A stretch of 64,000 bases of DNA from positions 9,612,085 through 9,676,084 of the forward strand of contig CM037863.1 of assembly GCA_021292105.1 (NCBI GenBank), read 5' to 3'. Positions 37,101 to 44,629 of the stretch are shown here, piece by piece (the stretch's first letter is position 1; each line of letters begins with the position of its first letter). Position numbers and translations under genes: made by a program. The notes below the pieces were generated by a model, which was not told the DNA's origin, made no database searches, and saw only the letters and a list, made by a program, of their open reading frames with translations. This stretch comes from Anadara kagoshimensis (lineage: Eukaryota; Mollusca; Bivalvia; Arcoida; Arcidae).

Positions 37101-39495
37101 TGCAAATATAGGTTTACCAGGGTCCTCAAAAAGTTTTATGACCGCCATCACAGGATTAATATGCTTTTATTTTTGATTATGTTATTTCTGATGTTGTTTT
37201 ACTGTAAAGTTACTTTCCAATGTTATTTTACATTAGAGTTTCACGGTGGTTTTACATTGTGAGGAATCATAATGGATGTGAAAATGATGCAGGGTGGTTA
37301 GCAATCTCTGAAGGTAATGCATGTAGTTATGAAGACGGGGCCAAACCCATTTTTTTTTACTCGCCATTAGATACATATTGCACTGGATGGAGTCGTGAGT
37401 ATTAAGTCTACTTTTTCTTATACACTATATGATGCACATTCCTTTTTCTTTTGGCGAAATGAACCGTCCGTGAGATGACAAAAAATCTTCCAATAGGAAT
37501 TCAATTGATTGATTAATTGACTGAATAGGCTTTTACGTCCAAGTGAAGAATATTTTACTTATATCGAGACATTACCAGATATATATGAAGTGACAGAAAC
37601 TTCGACCTTTGCAGTGTGTTTAGTGCAATGTGCAGAGAGCTCGAGTGGTTATGTTACATGTCACGCCGGTCATGACACGGAGCATCGGTTTTTATAATCC
37701 CTTTCGAAGGATCCCATGACTGTCGAGCGCTTGGCGAAAGAACAGTCATTACCTATTTTAAAATCATGTTCATACCCGGTAGGGTTCGAACCCACGACCT
37801 CTCACATAGAACGCGAGCACTCGAACAACTGAACTACTGTTGTGGTATTAAAACAAAATAAATTCTACAAATAGCAATACGAAAAGCTTTTCAAGTTTTA
37901 ATCCTGTTTTAATTTTGGCAACACAATAGAACCAGTTCGGAATAAACTTCCTTATCACTAGTGCTTAAAACTGGAAATCCAAATATTTTTAAGATGTTGA
38001 AATAAAACAAATTGAATGACCAAAATGTATTCTGTCAATTCCACGTCTAACAATTAAGCCTAGCTTATGTGTTCGAGGAATTTTTAAATGTATAAAGCAG
38101 ATAATTTTAAAGAAAATATTTATCTGACAATACTATGTAAAATCATTTTAAAGTGACAAAACAGGTCCGTTCAAAAAACGTCATCCCTTGTATAGAATCT
38201 AAAATTATTTATTTTATTATCTTACTGCAGTATGTGTTACAAACTAAAATAATCGGTCTGATTAGACACTATATTACGTTTGCACAACGTTTTAAACACT
38301 TGTTGACAAAAAGCACCTTGGTGTCGAGTGTTTTTTGTTTTAAATTTCGACTGTTTTAATGTAAATTAAATTCCAAAAGATTAAACAGTTAAAGACTTAA
38401 ATTCAAATATATTTCTCAATATCAAAAACAAATACATTAATCCATCTTGAAGCAAAGTAAAGACTTTTGAACTGACAAGTTAGGTCAGACATGCGAGCTT
38501 CCATCGGTGAAGTGAGGCCGGGTGCTCCGGAAGGATAAGTGCCTCGTGTAGCTAGCTACATCTGCAACGTGTGTAATCAAAGCTGTGTGAAAGGAACATG
38601 GACTATCGCACGTCAAATATATCCAGGGCAACCCTGGACACAAAGACATCAAACTTATCAACAATACTTAGATGGCGGCTATAAAACTTTTTAAGGTTAG
38701 TCACGTGAACTTCCACCAGGGAAGTGAGGCCGGGTATCTTAGAAATAGATTATCTATAATGCAATTTGTTTATAAAAACTTTATAGTTTGATTTTCAAAT
38801 AACACTAGCAAATGCAACAGCTCGACCTTGTCAAGTTTTGGGTATGATATCTCCTAACGATGATAAAGTTATGAAAAAGTTTCTTCAACATTAAACTATG
38901 AATTATATGAAAACCTTATCTTAATGCTGTGAAAATGCATGCTGGATGTCATGCGTTACATTTTCAACAGGATCTAGCTCCTGCTCATTCGTCAAAGTCG
39001 ATGGGAAATTTTCTACAAACATACCCGTTTTAGAATGTCCTCATGAACCCCATAGAAAATCTGTGGAGTTATTTTAAGAAAGTTTCAGCTAAGGATAATC
39101 CTAGATCACATTTTGCTCTTTGGAAGTCCCTGCAGAGCCACTGGTACATTATGACAAAAGCCAAGTGCAAAAAACTGTTTGAGAATATGTCAATGCAAAT
39201 AATGGCCGTCATCAAAACAAGAGTAGCATCAACTAAATATTAACTATTAGTTATGTATTTTTGAAAAAAATGAAACTGTTTTAAATAAAATAAGTCATGT
39301 TAACTCTTTTGTTTGTTCTTTAATACAGAAACAAGGGGGTGACGCTTCTTTTTGGAAATTAAGGGGTGACGTTACTTTTTGAACGGACTTGTAATTATCA
39401 TTTGAGATTAAGATATCAAGATATAATTTTTGTTTTCAGATTATAAAAAGGCTGATGTGATGGCGATTTCTGTGAAAGCTAGTAATTTTCCATAA
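27711..39495 (+). CDS. Secreted PAN/apple-CCP protein with a molluscan-type C-terminal module
   Basis: Exons 27711-28112, 29217-29289, 30722-30880, 32741-32949, 36292-36461, 37237-37394 and 39440-39495 join in frame to 1227 nt (408 aa, TAA stop); all introns are GT-AG. An internal Met33 begins a signal peptide (MLPIIVLLYSLICEIS), so translation may really start there (27807). Then come a PAN/apple-like domain (about 55-130), a Cys-rich linker (139-155), a CCP/sushi-like domain (about 160-212; CGGERTFKCLEGYTG), and a C-terminal module (about 216-403) with EWILLARFMAG, EEGC, ESWFS, NGCENDAGW, CSYE and ADVMAISV. From memory, modules of this pattern recur in uncharacterised bivalve and gastropod secreted proteins. 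Likely extracellular binding or recognition; no catalytic motif seen. N-glycosylation sequons NFTAN and NITE are present. Confidence 0.87.
28124..28302. mobile_element. MITE-C copy 3, 11 bp after an exon donor
   Basis: Starts CAGTGAAACCTGTCTATAAA after TA at 28122-28123 and ends near CAGGTTGGACTT before TA at 28303-28304. It begins 11 bp downstream of the exon 1 GT. Confidence 0.88.
28385..28745 (-). mobile_element. MITE-D right arm
   Basis: Inner end TTTGTTCCCGCTACGCAAAC, outer TAGCTAGCGAAACAGAGGTG and CTTTGCTTTAGGG. About 70 bp of the outer arm (the GGTGGAAGTTCACGTG part) is deleted. Confidence 0.8.
29095..29205 (+). repeat. Repeat G copy ending at the PAN/CCP exon 2 acceptor
   Basis: ACTACTGGTGAGGACATGTA, TACGAAACGACCG and ACACTGGTATAATATGCCAT match repeat G. 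Its end runs directly into TATATAATTTCAG, the exon 2 acceptor. Confidence 0.8.
29217..29289 (+). CDS. PAN/CCP gene exon 2 (Cys-rich linker)
   Basis: 73 nt, acceptor TTTCAG|ATAGTG, donor TCTG|GTAAGT. It encodes VSDCDGFGCSMYDKCIKDSC, four cysteines in 17 residues, resembling half of an EGF-like or PAN-terminal knot. Confidence 0.85.
29395..29605 (+). repeat. Repeat G copy
   Basis: From CTAAGGTACACTGACCCTCA through GGAATTGTATTCCGAAACGG to AAACTGGTTAATGTGTCATT. This is one of the fuller copies. Confidence 0.85.
29606..30300. other. Intronic spacer, nothing recognised
   Basis: Intron 2 sequence of the PAN/CCP gene with no repeat or exon that I can support. Confidence 0.5.
30315..30690 (+). mobile_element. 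MITE-D left arm, diverged
   Basis: CAAGTACCAATCCATGTCCA, ACATGAACTTCTGCCAGAG, AGCGACGTGTG and GCAGCTTGCTTGTATTTCAA match the arm in order, with divergence. It ends about 30 bp before the exon 3 acceptor. Confidence 0.7.
30722..30880 (+). CDS. PAN/CCP gene exon 3 (CCP-like)
   Basis: Acceptor TTTTCCAG|GA, donor TGTT|GTATGT. It encodes GCPPSSTIKYSDASPTDG then LSCGGERTFKCLEGYTGRGN and NNDFKC. The hydrophobic/aromatic-C-x2-GY core is CCP-like; the canonical final Trp is Tyr here once spliced. Confidence 0.85.
31479..31540. repeat. Perfect 28-bp hairpin
   Basis: The left arm (31479-31506, starting AAATAAAGACAATTG) and right arm (31513-31540, ending CAATTGTCTTTATTT) are perfect complements around the 6-base loop CGTGGT. 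It lies in intron 3. Confidence 0.95.
32070..32420 (-). mobile_element. MITE-D right arm
   Basis: Inner GGAACTTTATACAATAAAGC and GCAAGCTGCTAGC; outer CTGGAAGTTCACCTGCTAAC and GTGTTGTAATTTGG. It pairs with the left arm that begins at 32448, so the two arms are back to back rather than enclosing a core. Confidence 0.75.
32448..32715 (+). mobile_element. MITE-D left arm adjoining exon 4
   Basis: GATCAAAAACAAAAATACTT to CTGGACACAGAGACATTATT. It ends about 25 bp before the exon 4 acceptor, so the branch-point region is probably element-derived. Confidence 0.82.
32741..32949 (+). CDS. PAN/CCP gene exon 4
   Basis: Acceptor TTATCATAG|ATAAAACAG, donor GAG|GTAATT. A second AG nine bases later (32749) would also keep frame and remove YKT/D-region residues, so the exact start is uncertain by three codons. 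It encodes EWILLARFMAGIGSPVLST, VEEGCSSMNF and the NFTAN and NITE sequons. Confidence 0.83.
32967..33195. repeat. Repeat G, inverted then direct
   Basis: A minus-strand piece (GCACTTAACGACCGTTTCGG, from 32980) is followed by a plus-strand piece (GAGGAATTGTATTCCGAAAC, from 33130) ending AAACTGGTATAATATGTAAT. It starts about 20 bp after the exon 4 donor. Confidence 0.8.
33555..33800 (+). repeat. Less AT-rich block resembling a LINE 5' leader
   Basis: TGTGGCCCCCAGGGCCAAAG, GCACCATGGCCCTCCAGGTT and GGGGTTGGGCAAAAAGCTAA stand out from the AT-rich surroundings. From memory this resembles untranslated leaders of non-LTR elements of the endonuclease/RT type. An open frame across it has no recognisable domain. 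Confidence 0.4.
33870..34758. repeat. 79-bp satellite, 11 copies, CRE palindrome in each
   Basis: Unit order: GAGGACAGTGTTTATCTGGC, AATACAATGTATTGCC, TTTTTGTTTGCGCCTGTGTA, CATGACGTCATTTTAGCTGT. Every unit holds TGACGTCA and the hairpin GGCAATACA-a-TGTATTGCC. Copies differ at only a few sites (T/C in CCTTTTTG/CCTTCTTG, TTTAG/TTAAG). One unit has a 22-bp internal duplication (about 34054-34075). It lies in intron 4. Open frames on both strands are by-products. Confidence 0.95.
35221..35300. repeat. GATT/CATT simple repeat
   Basis: (GATT)n, then (CATT)n, just before the SINE-B copy and possibly its degenerate tail. Confidence 0.9.
35300..35600 (-). mobile_element. SINE-B copy, decayed
   Basis: Body features on the minus strand: CACCCCAGTCAAAAATATTT, TATCGAGATTCCATCAGC, ATGCCGAGTGCTAGCCACTA, TTTCAAGTCTTGGTCAGACA. 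The head is poorly kept. A (TA)n run follows at 35670-35698. Confidence 0.75.
35700..36125. mobile_element. MITE-D fragments with an internal 36-bp duplication
   Basis: A short right-arm piece (35700-35770, GCAAACCTAGGCTTGCCAGG) is followed by a left arm (35796-36125). The left arm carries two direct copies of GAGACGCCAAACATATCC...GGTCACA at about 35932-36003. Confidence 0.8.
36292..36461 (+). CDS. PAN/CCP gene exon 5
   Basis: Acceptor AATGTTTCAG|GTAAAA, donor ATCGG|GTGAGT, left in phase 2. It encodes VKIELFEVGVMVANIHFKG, then KESWFSIDKYLSSGWTDIN, the central strand-rich part of the C-terminal module. Confidence 0.88.
36880..37160 (-). mobile_element. MITE-D inner-arm fragments
   Basis: Two pieces: 36880-36920 (GGAACTTTATACAAAGGAGC) and 37020-37160 (GGTAGAGCTTGTTCCCACTA to AGTTTTATGACCGCCATCAC). 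They define the innermost end of the arm. Confidence 0.75.
37237..37394 (+). CDS. PAN/CCP gene exon 6
   Basis: Acceptor TTACATTAG|AGTTTC, donor GAGTC|GTGAGT. It encodes RWFYIVRNHNGCENDAGWLA, then ACSYEDGAKPIFFYS and YCTGW, the most diagnostic segment of the C-terminal module. Confidence 0.88.
37505..37850 (-). mobile_element. SINE-B copy
   Basis: Minus strand head TTGTTCGAGTGCTCGCGTTC with B box GGGTTCGAACCC; body TATCGAGACATTACCAG-like (plus strand) and GTGCTTAGTGCAATG region. About 345 bp. Confidence 0.82.
37905..38140 (-). repeat. Repeat G copy with a single satellite-like unit
   Basis: Inverted repeat G (GTTCGGAATAAACTTCCTTA), then TTCGAGGAATTTTTAAATG, AGCAGATAATTTTAAAG and ATATTTATCTGACAATACTA. 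The last pieces match the sequence at 33825-33890 just before and into the first 79-bp satellite unit, but here the unit is not amplified. Confidence 0.65.
38161..39392 (+). mobile_element. Tc1/mariner-type element remnant
   Basis: Inverted ends: ACAGGTCCGTTCAAAAAACG at the left, and at the right the reverse complement of ACAAGTCCGTTCAAAAAGTA. The plus strand keeps the C-terminal transposase half: FQQDLAPAHSSKS-like (one frame change) and NPIENLWSYFKKVSAKDN, then MTKAKCKKLFENMS and TRVASTKY. The QQD..PAH and NPIENLW blocks carry the second D and the E of a DD34E triad. The N-terminal half is replaced by a MITE-D insertion (38425-38745). It cannot encode an active transposase. Confidence 0.85.
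38425..38745 (+). mobile_element. MITE-D left arm nested in the Tc1 remnant
   Basis: Arm from ATCAAAAACAAATACATTAA to GGCTATAAAACTTTTTAAGG, followed by a second short piece of the outer arm (TCACGTGAACTTCCACCAGG). A piece of arm has thus been duplicated in direct orientation. Confidence 0.8.
39440..39495 (+). CDS. PAN/CCP gene exon 7 and stop
   Basis: Acceptor TTTTGTTTTCAG|ATTATA. It encodes YKKADVMAISVKASNFP and TAA at 39493-39495. The ADVMAISV ending closes the C-terminal module. It begins 47 bp past the Tc1 right end. Confidence 0.82.
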
Positions 39496-39529
39496 AAGAT
39501 TTCAGATAAATTGCATGTTCACCTGTGTA

Positions 39530-39535
39530 AATAAA
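39530..39535 (+). terminator. Polyadenylation signal of the PAN/CCP gene
   Basis: AATAAA 34 bp after the stop codon. This is the closest canonical signal and would give a very short 3' UTR. Confidence 0.6.
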
Positions 39536-39689
39536 TTAAGGATACATCGGTATATTTTGTTTTCTAAACAGAGAATTTCTACATCCTCCACCCACTCATA
39601 TGCATTTTTGTTAATAACATTTGTGAAATTGTATCAAAACAAATAAACAAATAAATACCAGGACATTCCATATTAAGACACATGTGCCG

Positions 39690-40015
39690 CTAACATAACA
39701 GGAGGCGCTTGCTCTTCCGGAGCACCTGATGGAAGGCCGCGTTAGTAAAATGGATTTGTCAGTTTTCAAAATGCTTACTTTGTTTTTTTTTTTCTTTTAT
39801 TTACTTTTTTGGATTGTGATTTCAACAGAAACCGGTATGCTTGTTTGTGACTTTTGGGTTGTGATTTGGACATGGGCTGGTATGCTTGTTTTTTCTTGTG
39901 GGTTGTGATTTGAGCCTGTTTGTTTTTGATTTTTTGAATGTGATTTCAGCATAGATTGCTATGTTTGTGGTTGACTTTTGTGATTGTGATTTGGACATTT
40001 TTGTCCAAATCTCAC
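39690..40015 (-). mobile_element. MITE-D right end with amplified terminus
   Basis: The outer arm (AACAGGAGGCGCTTGCTCTT) is followed by four or five imperfect copies of the terminal about 40 bp (TTTGGGTTGTGATTTGGACA, then TGGGCTGGTATGCTTG) in tandem. Confidence 0.75.
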
Positions 40016-40021
40016 AGTCAG

Positions 40022-40805
40022 TTATATGCCCTTAAAAGGGTTGCTGGACAGCTCGTATCCAGGACAACACGTACCCGACCCGATACAACTCGTACCCGTT
40101 AATGTTTTTATATCAAGACAACTCGTACCCAACCCGAGGCAACTGGTACTCAGGAAAACAATAATTTTTAAGAAAATTAAGATTTTTTATTATTCAAAAC
40201 TTACTTGTAATCAATTTCGCCATCAAAAACATCCACACTCGTAGATGTTCTTATATCAAGACAACTCATACCCAACCCGAGACAACTCAGACTCAGGAAA
40301 ACAATAATTTTTAAGAAAATTAAGATATTTTATTATTCAAAACTTACTTGTAATCAATTTCGCCATCAAAGAACATCCACACTCGTAGATGTTTTTATAT
40401 CAAGACAACTCGTACCCAACCCGAGACAACTCAGACTCAGGAAAACAATAATTTTTAAGAAAATTAAGATATTTTATATTCAAAACTTACTTGTAATCAA
40501 TTTCGCCATCAAAGAACATCCATACATAAACATAAAAACTTACGTTCCGTTGATTGATAAAGAAATTAATAATAGGCAGGGTAAAGGGGTTTTCTAGTAA
40601 TGCTTTTTAACTTTGAAATAGTCAAATAAAATTTATTTAAAGATAAAAAATGATTTAAATTTTCTTATATTAGAACGAAATTCGTTAATATAGTTCAATT
40701 GTTTTCTTGGGCACGAGTTGTCTTTTGTTACGAAATGCCTTGGGTACGAGTTGTCGTGTTATGGGTACGAGTTTACTTGGATACGAGTTGTCTTTATACC
40801 CTTAA
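40022..40805. mobile_element. Element built from ACAACTCGTACCC motifs
   Basis: The left end (CAGCTCGTATCCAGGACAAC, ACGTACCCGACCCGATACAA) and the right end (GGGTACGAGTTGTC, GGATACGAGTTGTC) hold the same motif in inverse order. Between them, a unit of about 145 bp occurs three times from 40108, 40252 and 40398. A terminal-repeat element with internal tandem repeats is likely; no coding sequence. Confidence 0.7.
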
Positions 40806-40941
40806 TAGACCGGTTTCGCGATTTACATACATAATTTTAATATGATTATGATGATTGTGAAGAATCAATAAAAAAGCATTGAAAATAGCCCGGCATGTTT
40901 GTTTGTGAATGGGAAAGCAGGGGAACCTGGTGGAATAACAG

Positions 40942-41007
40942 CTGTGTCATGTGCTACTTTTGAATGTATTATTTCATAAAAATTCAAAAGTAGCACATGA
41001 CAGCTGA
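40942..41007. repeat. Inverted repeat, 25-bp arms
   Basis: CAGCTGTGTCATGTGCTACT and AGTAGCACATGACAGCTG (with TTTTGAAT extension) flank about 16 bp. It abuts the start of the LINE pseudogene. Confidence 0.88.
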
Positions 41008-41166
41008 AATATTAAAAGCAGACACAGAAACAAAAGCAAAATACATGTACTTAGAAAAAAATTCAGCGATTTGGAAACAAGAAGCTGTACCAGCGGTATG
41101 GAATAAAGGCCTGGTTGTTAAGATTCCCAAGAAAGGTGATAGAACAGTATGTGACAATTATAAAGG

Positions 41167-41560
41167 TTGGTTGGTTGGTTGAATGTTGCTTAACGTCGCA
41201 TCAGCAATTTTTCAGCTATTCGCGACGAGAACTATTTTATTAATCTCTATGGATTAATCTATGAACAATTTTGTGTATGCATGTGAAGTGCTAGTGTGTT
41301 GTATGGTCTGCCTTGTACTAGCGCGCACTCAGGGCGACTTTAACGTGCTAGCTCACAGAGTCAATACGCCGCAGACAAGCGTACCACTCCCCCAGTCCAT
41401 TATACTGATACCAGGTGAATCAGTAAAGGCCAACAGCAAGGAAAATTCACTTTTACAAGGAAAATTCACTTTCCCACATGTGGTCCGAGCGGGACTCTAA
41501 CTCACAGCGGTGAGAGACCCTGGATTTGAAGACTGACGTCTTATCCATTAGGCCACCGCG
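41167..41560 (-). mobile_element. SINE-A full-length copy inside the LINE
   Basis: On the minus strand the head is GGTGGCCTAATGGATAAGAC (A box) with a GTTAGAGTCC-type B box, and the tail ends in (AACC)n. A perfect 11-bp target duplication AATTATAAAGG lies at 41156-41166 and 41561-41571. Confidence 0.93.
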
Positions 41561-41660
41561 AATTATAAAGGCATCACACTTATATCTGTGCCTTGAAGAC
41601 TGACGTCTTATCCATTAGGCCACCGCGAATTATAAAGGCATCACACTTATATTTGTGCCA
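41527..41660. repeat. 67-bp tandem duplication across the SINE/LINE junction
   Basis: Unit TGAAGACTGACGTCTTATCC ... TTATATCTGTGCC occurs twice and contains the SINE-A head, the target duplication and LINE flank. It therefore formed after SINE insertion. Confidence 0.9.
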
Positions 41661-43095
41661 AGCAAAGTCTACTCCAGAATACTGATACAAAGGGTTCAAG
41701 ATGGAGTATAAAGACAACTACGTGAAGAACAAGCTGAATTTAGAAGAGGGAGAAGTACAATAGAACAACTATTTACACTAAGTAACATTATAGAACAATG
41801 TATTAAATGAAACCCAACCCTGTTTGTTAATTATGTTGATTTTGAGAAGGCATTTCACTCCGCCAATAGAGAGAGTCTCTGGTCCATCATGAAGGCATAT
41901 GGCATCCCAGACAAGCTATTCAGAATGGTCTAACTTCTCTATGAAACATTTCAATGTGCAGTCCTAGAAGATGGTGAAGAAACTAGCTGGTTTCGGATTA
42001 CAAAAGGGGTGAAACAAGGATGTACAATGTCTGGGTTCCTATTCTTATTGATAATAGACTTTGTAATGAAAAGAACCGCAGAAGGAAAATACAACAGGAA
42101 TAAGATGGAACTTTACAACAAAACTTGAAGATCTAGACTTTGCAGATGAACTTGCTCTATTTTCATTGAAATTTCAGGACATTCAACAAAAGATACAACA
42201 ACTACATGAGAATGCAAGTCGGGTTGGACTCAAGATAAATATACTAATGAAAACAAAAGTGATGAGACTCAATACTGATGTAAAAGTGCCAGTTAAGATC
42301 GATGGACAAGACCTTGAAGATGTAGAAACATTTACATATCTTGGAGGGGTGGTAACAACTAGAGGAGGTACTGATGAAGACATTTCCAACCAACTGGGAA
42401 AGGCAAAATCACAATTTAGAAGACTAAGAATAATCTGTAGCTCAAACTTTTCCATCCAAACAAAACTTAAACTATTTAACAGCTTGGTCATGTCGGTACT
42501 TTTGTATGGAAGCGAGACATGGAAAACTACTGAGAGAGATAAGGAAACGATAGACGCTTTCCAGAATAGATGCCTTAAAAGATTCCTGAGAATGAGATGG
42601 CCTGACAGAATTACAAATGAATACCTTCACAACAAAACAAAAACAGAAAGAGCAAGTGACATAATAAGAGTAAGGAAGTAGGGGTGGATTGGCCATGTTC
42701 TCAGACTGGACAGCAGCAGAATTTGTACCACCGATATTACATGGCACCCAGAAGGAAAGTAGTCAATCAAATACAACAGGGCGAAGAACAACAGAGAAAG
42801 AGAGAACACAACTGGGATAGAAGATCTGGGCGTCAGCAAGGGCAGCTGCCAAAGACAGAGCATCGTGGAAAATGTGTATTGGGGCCTTATGTGTCAGTCG
42901 GCACGAAGAGGATAGGTGACGTGAGGTGAGGTTTAGATACAGGAAAAACTTCAATATTTCAATTGTATGAATAAAATTTGCTATGATGAAAATAATGTCA
43001 ACCTATGGCAAATATAAATTTGTAATGTTATTTATGGAGGGCAGTGTATTTTGATATTCTTCACTTACTTCATTCTATTTAATCGTACCTGGAAA

Positions 43096-43225
43096 TCCGC
43101 ATGTCCATACACCGTTGTCATAAACTATTTCTGTGGAAAGGAACCTGTTGTCGAAAATGGCGATGTTTACAATGGAAGTGATGTCTTTGGTGACGTGTTA
43201 CGTCGTGTGTACAACAGGGTTCGTC
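43096..43225 (+). pseudogene. Possible orphan CCP-like exon
   Basis: Encodes FCGKEPVVENGDVYNGSDVF then GDVLRRVYN. The CGxPPxxxNG start and GDVxxxxY spacing resemble the first half of a CCP/sushi domain, but the expected cysteine is missing and no good donor follows. It could be a decayed relative of the upstream PAN/CCP gene, or chance. Confidence 0.35.
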
Positions 43226-43406
43226 ATTTGCCTTGTTTTTCAACATGATAAATCACCATTGCGCCAGTATTTTACTCTGTGCAGAAATATTCTAGGCTAA
43301 TCACGGATAAGTATACAATGTTCCTGTATCGACTAGGTTCAATTGTAAAAGTGAAAAATATCAATCGTTATTCAACTAAATTTGACTTTCTATGGAAATA
43401 ATATTA

Positions 43407-43554
43407 GTTACACAGTCTGTTCAATGTTGGTGACCTACTATGGTTTATACAGGGTTAAGTAAATTCCATATCGGGCGAGGGCGAAGCCCGAGCCCAGATA
43501 TGGAATTTACTGACCCTGTATAAACCATAGTAGGTCACCAACAGACTGTGTAAC
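43407..43554. repeat. Near-perfect 148-bp palindrome
   Basis: Arms GTTACACAGTCTGTTGGTGA (left arm with a 7-bp insertion), then CCTACTATGGTTTATACAGG and AGTAAATTCCATATC, meet at a centre GAGGGCGAAGCCCGAGCCC. Compact foldback MITE or cruciform former. Confidence 0.9.
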
Positions 43555-43559
43555 GATTA

Positions 43560-44220
43560 TATCCTACCGATCACCCTGAAGACCCACGGTGGACACCTTT
43601 AAGCAAACATACAGTACACGGATACGGAGACCGGAGAGAAGTTCAGGATGAGACACTGCTGTATGTTTTAGTAACCTATAGCTCCAAACAAACCCTTTAG
43701 ATATCATATTATGTCACTAAAACACTGTGTAACTATTATATCATACCGATCATATCAATAAATGATTTACAAAACCAATTTGAATGTATCCACACAGCGA
43801 CATGTGAATGATGACTGAGTTAGAAATACCATCGTTTGACATTCTGTCTGACAAAATATTGAAAATAATAATGAATTTGACTTACTAGCAGCTTCCGTCA
43901 AAGAAATCAATTGCACTTTTATCCTTGGACATCAAATATTTTGTTTCAGTATCACAACACTTTTACTAGTGTCTGTATTTGCCGTAAATACTTGTGATAA
44001 ATATGACGTGTTTACTACGAGGCGGGCGCCATATTGATGTTGGTCAGGGGAAATAACTCTCATACTGACATGATATGAACAGACCTGACCCGATATGGAT
44101 TATATTAGGTCACCACGTGACCAGCATCGTCGAATGAAATTAACAGAAACTAGTGAGAGGTAGGATATAGCGTCATTCGCTGCCACAACTACAGTGATTC
44201 AAACAGTTGTGATAAGCATT
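43560..44220. other. Spacer, nothing recognised
   Basis: Contains another GTGTAACTATTATATCATACCGATC phrase (about 43730) that echoes the palindrome's right flank, so part of this stretch may be the same element. No coding sequence. Confidence 0.45.
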
Positions 44221-44227
44221 TAGTACT

Positions 44228-44530
44228 GGGTTATGAGAGAGTGAGTGTCTAACGTCCCAGTCAAGAATATTTCACTTATATCGAGACGTCGCCAGATTGT
44301 AGGCGAATGTGCAGAAAATTTGCCTGTGCGTTGCGCTGATGGCATTATACAGCAGGGTTCTTTAGCGTGCCAAACTCATCATGACACGGGACCTCGTTTA
44401 TTTTAAGTTCCCATCCGAAAGAACCGTGACTTTCATTTCGTAATGCCGAGTGCTTGGCGAAAGAACAGCCACTAGCCCACTACCCACTTTCAAGTCTAAA
44501 GTCAGACCCGGCCGGTGTTCGTACCCACAC
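44228..44530 (-). mobile_element. SINE-B copy
   Basis: Plus-strand body: ACGTCCCAGTCAAGAATATT, TATCGAGACGTCGCCAG, CATGACACGGGACCTCG, AATGCCGAGTGCTTGGCGAA. The tRNA-like head is interrupted after the B box. Confidence 0.88.
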
Positions 44531-44629
44531 CCAAGAAAGTACTGTGTTATCTATCTGACAGATGCTAGTAGGTAAACAACTGAACACCGAGTGAAAAAAA
44601 TTCTGCTTCCATTTAAGGTGTTCAATAAA

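Larger units (their letters stand above)
40995..42937 (+). pseudogene. Non-LTR retrotransposon (LINE) RT pseudogene
   Basis: Reading frames in order: AEILKADTETK, IWKQEAVPAVWNKGLVVKIP, KKGDRTVCDNYKG, [SINE-A insertion], EEQAEFRRGRSTIEQLFTLS, NYVDFEKAFHSANRESLWSI, GVKQGCTMSG, LDFADELALFS, ETFTYLGGVVTTRGGTDEDI, LLYGSETWKTTERDKETIDA, WIGHVLRLDS. These are successive blocks of a reverse transcriptase and its C-terminal domain. Several stops and frame changes break it, and the FADD catalytic box reads FADE. No endonuclease domain is present, so the copy is 5' truncated. It ends in GAGGTGAGG-type short repeats. Clade assignment is not attempted. Confidence 0.9.

Noticed and set aside
40997-41182. 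61-residue frame as an independent small gene
   Set aside because: It is the first surviving block of the LINE, ending where SINE-A inserted.
42183-42954. Minus-strand frames of 63-102 residues opposite the LINE
   Set aside because: The plus strand is clearly reverse transcriptase; the minus frames are antisense shadows.
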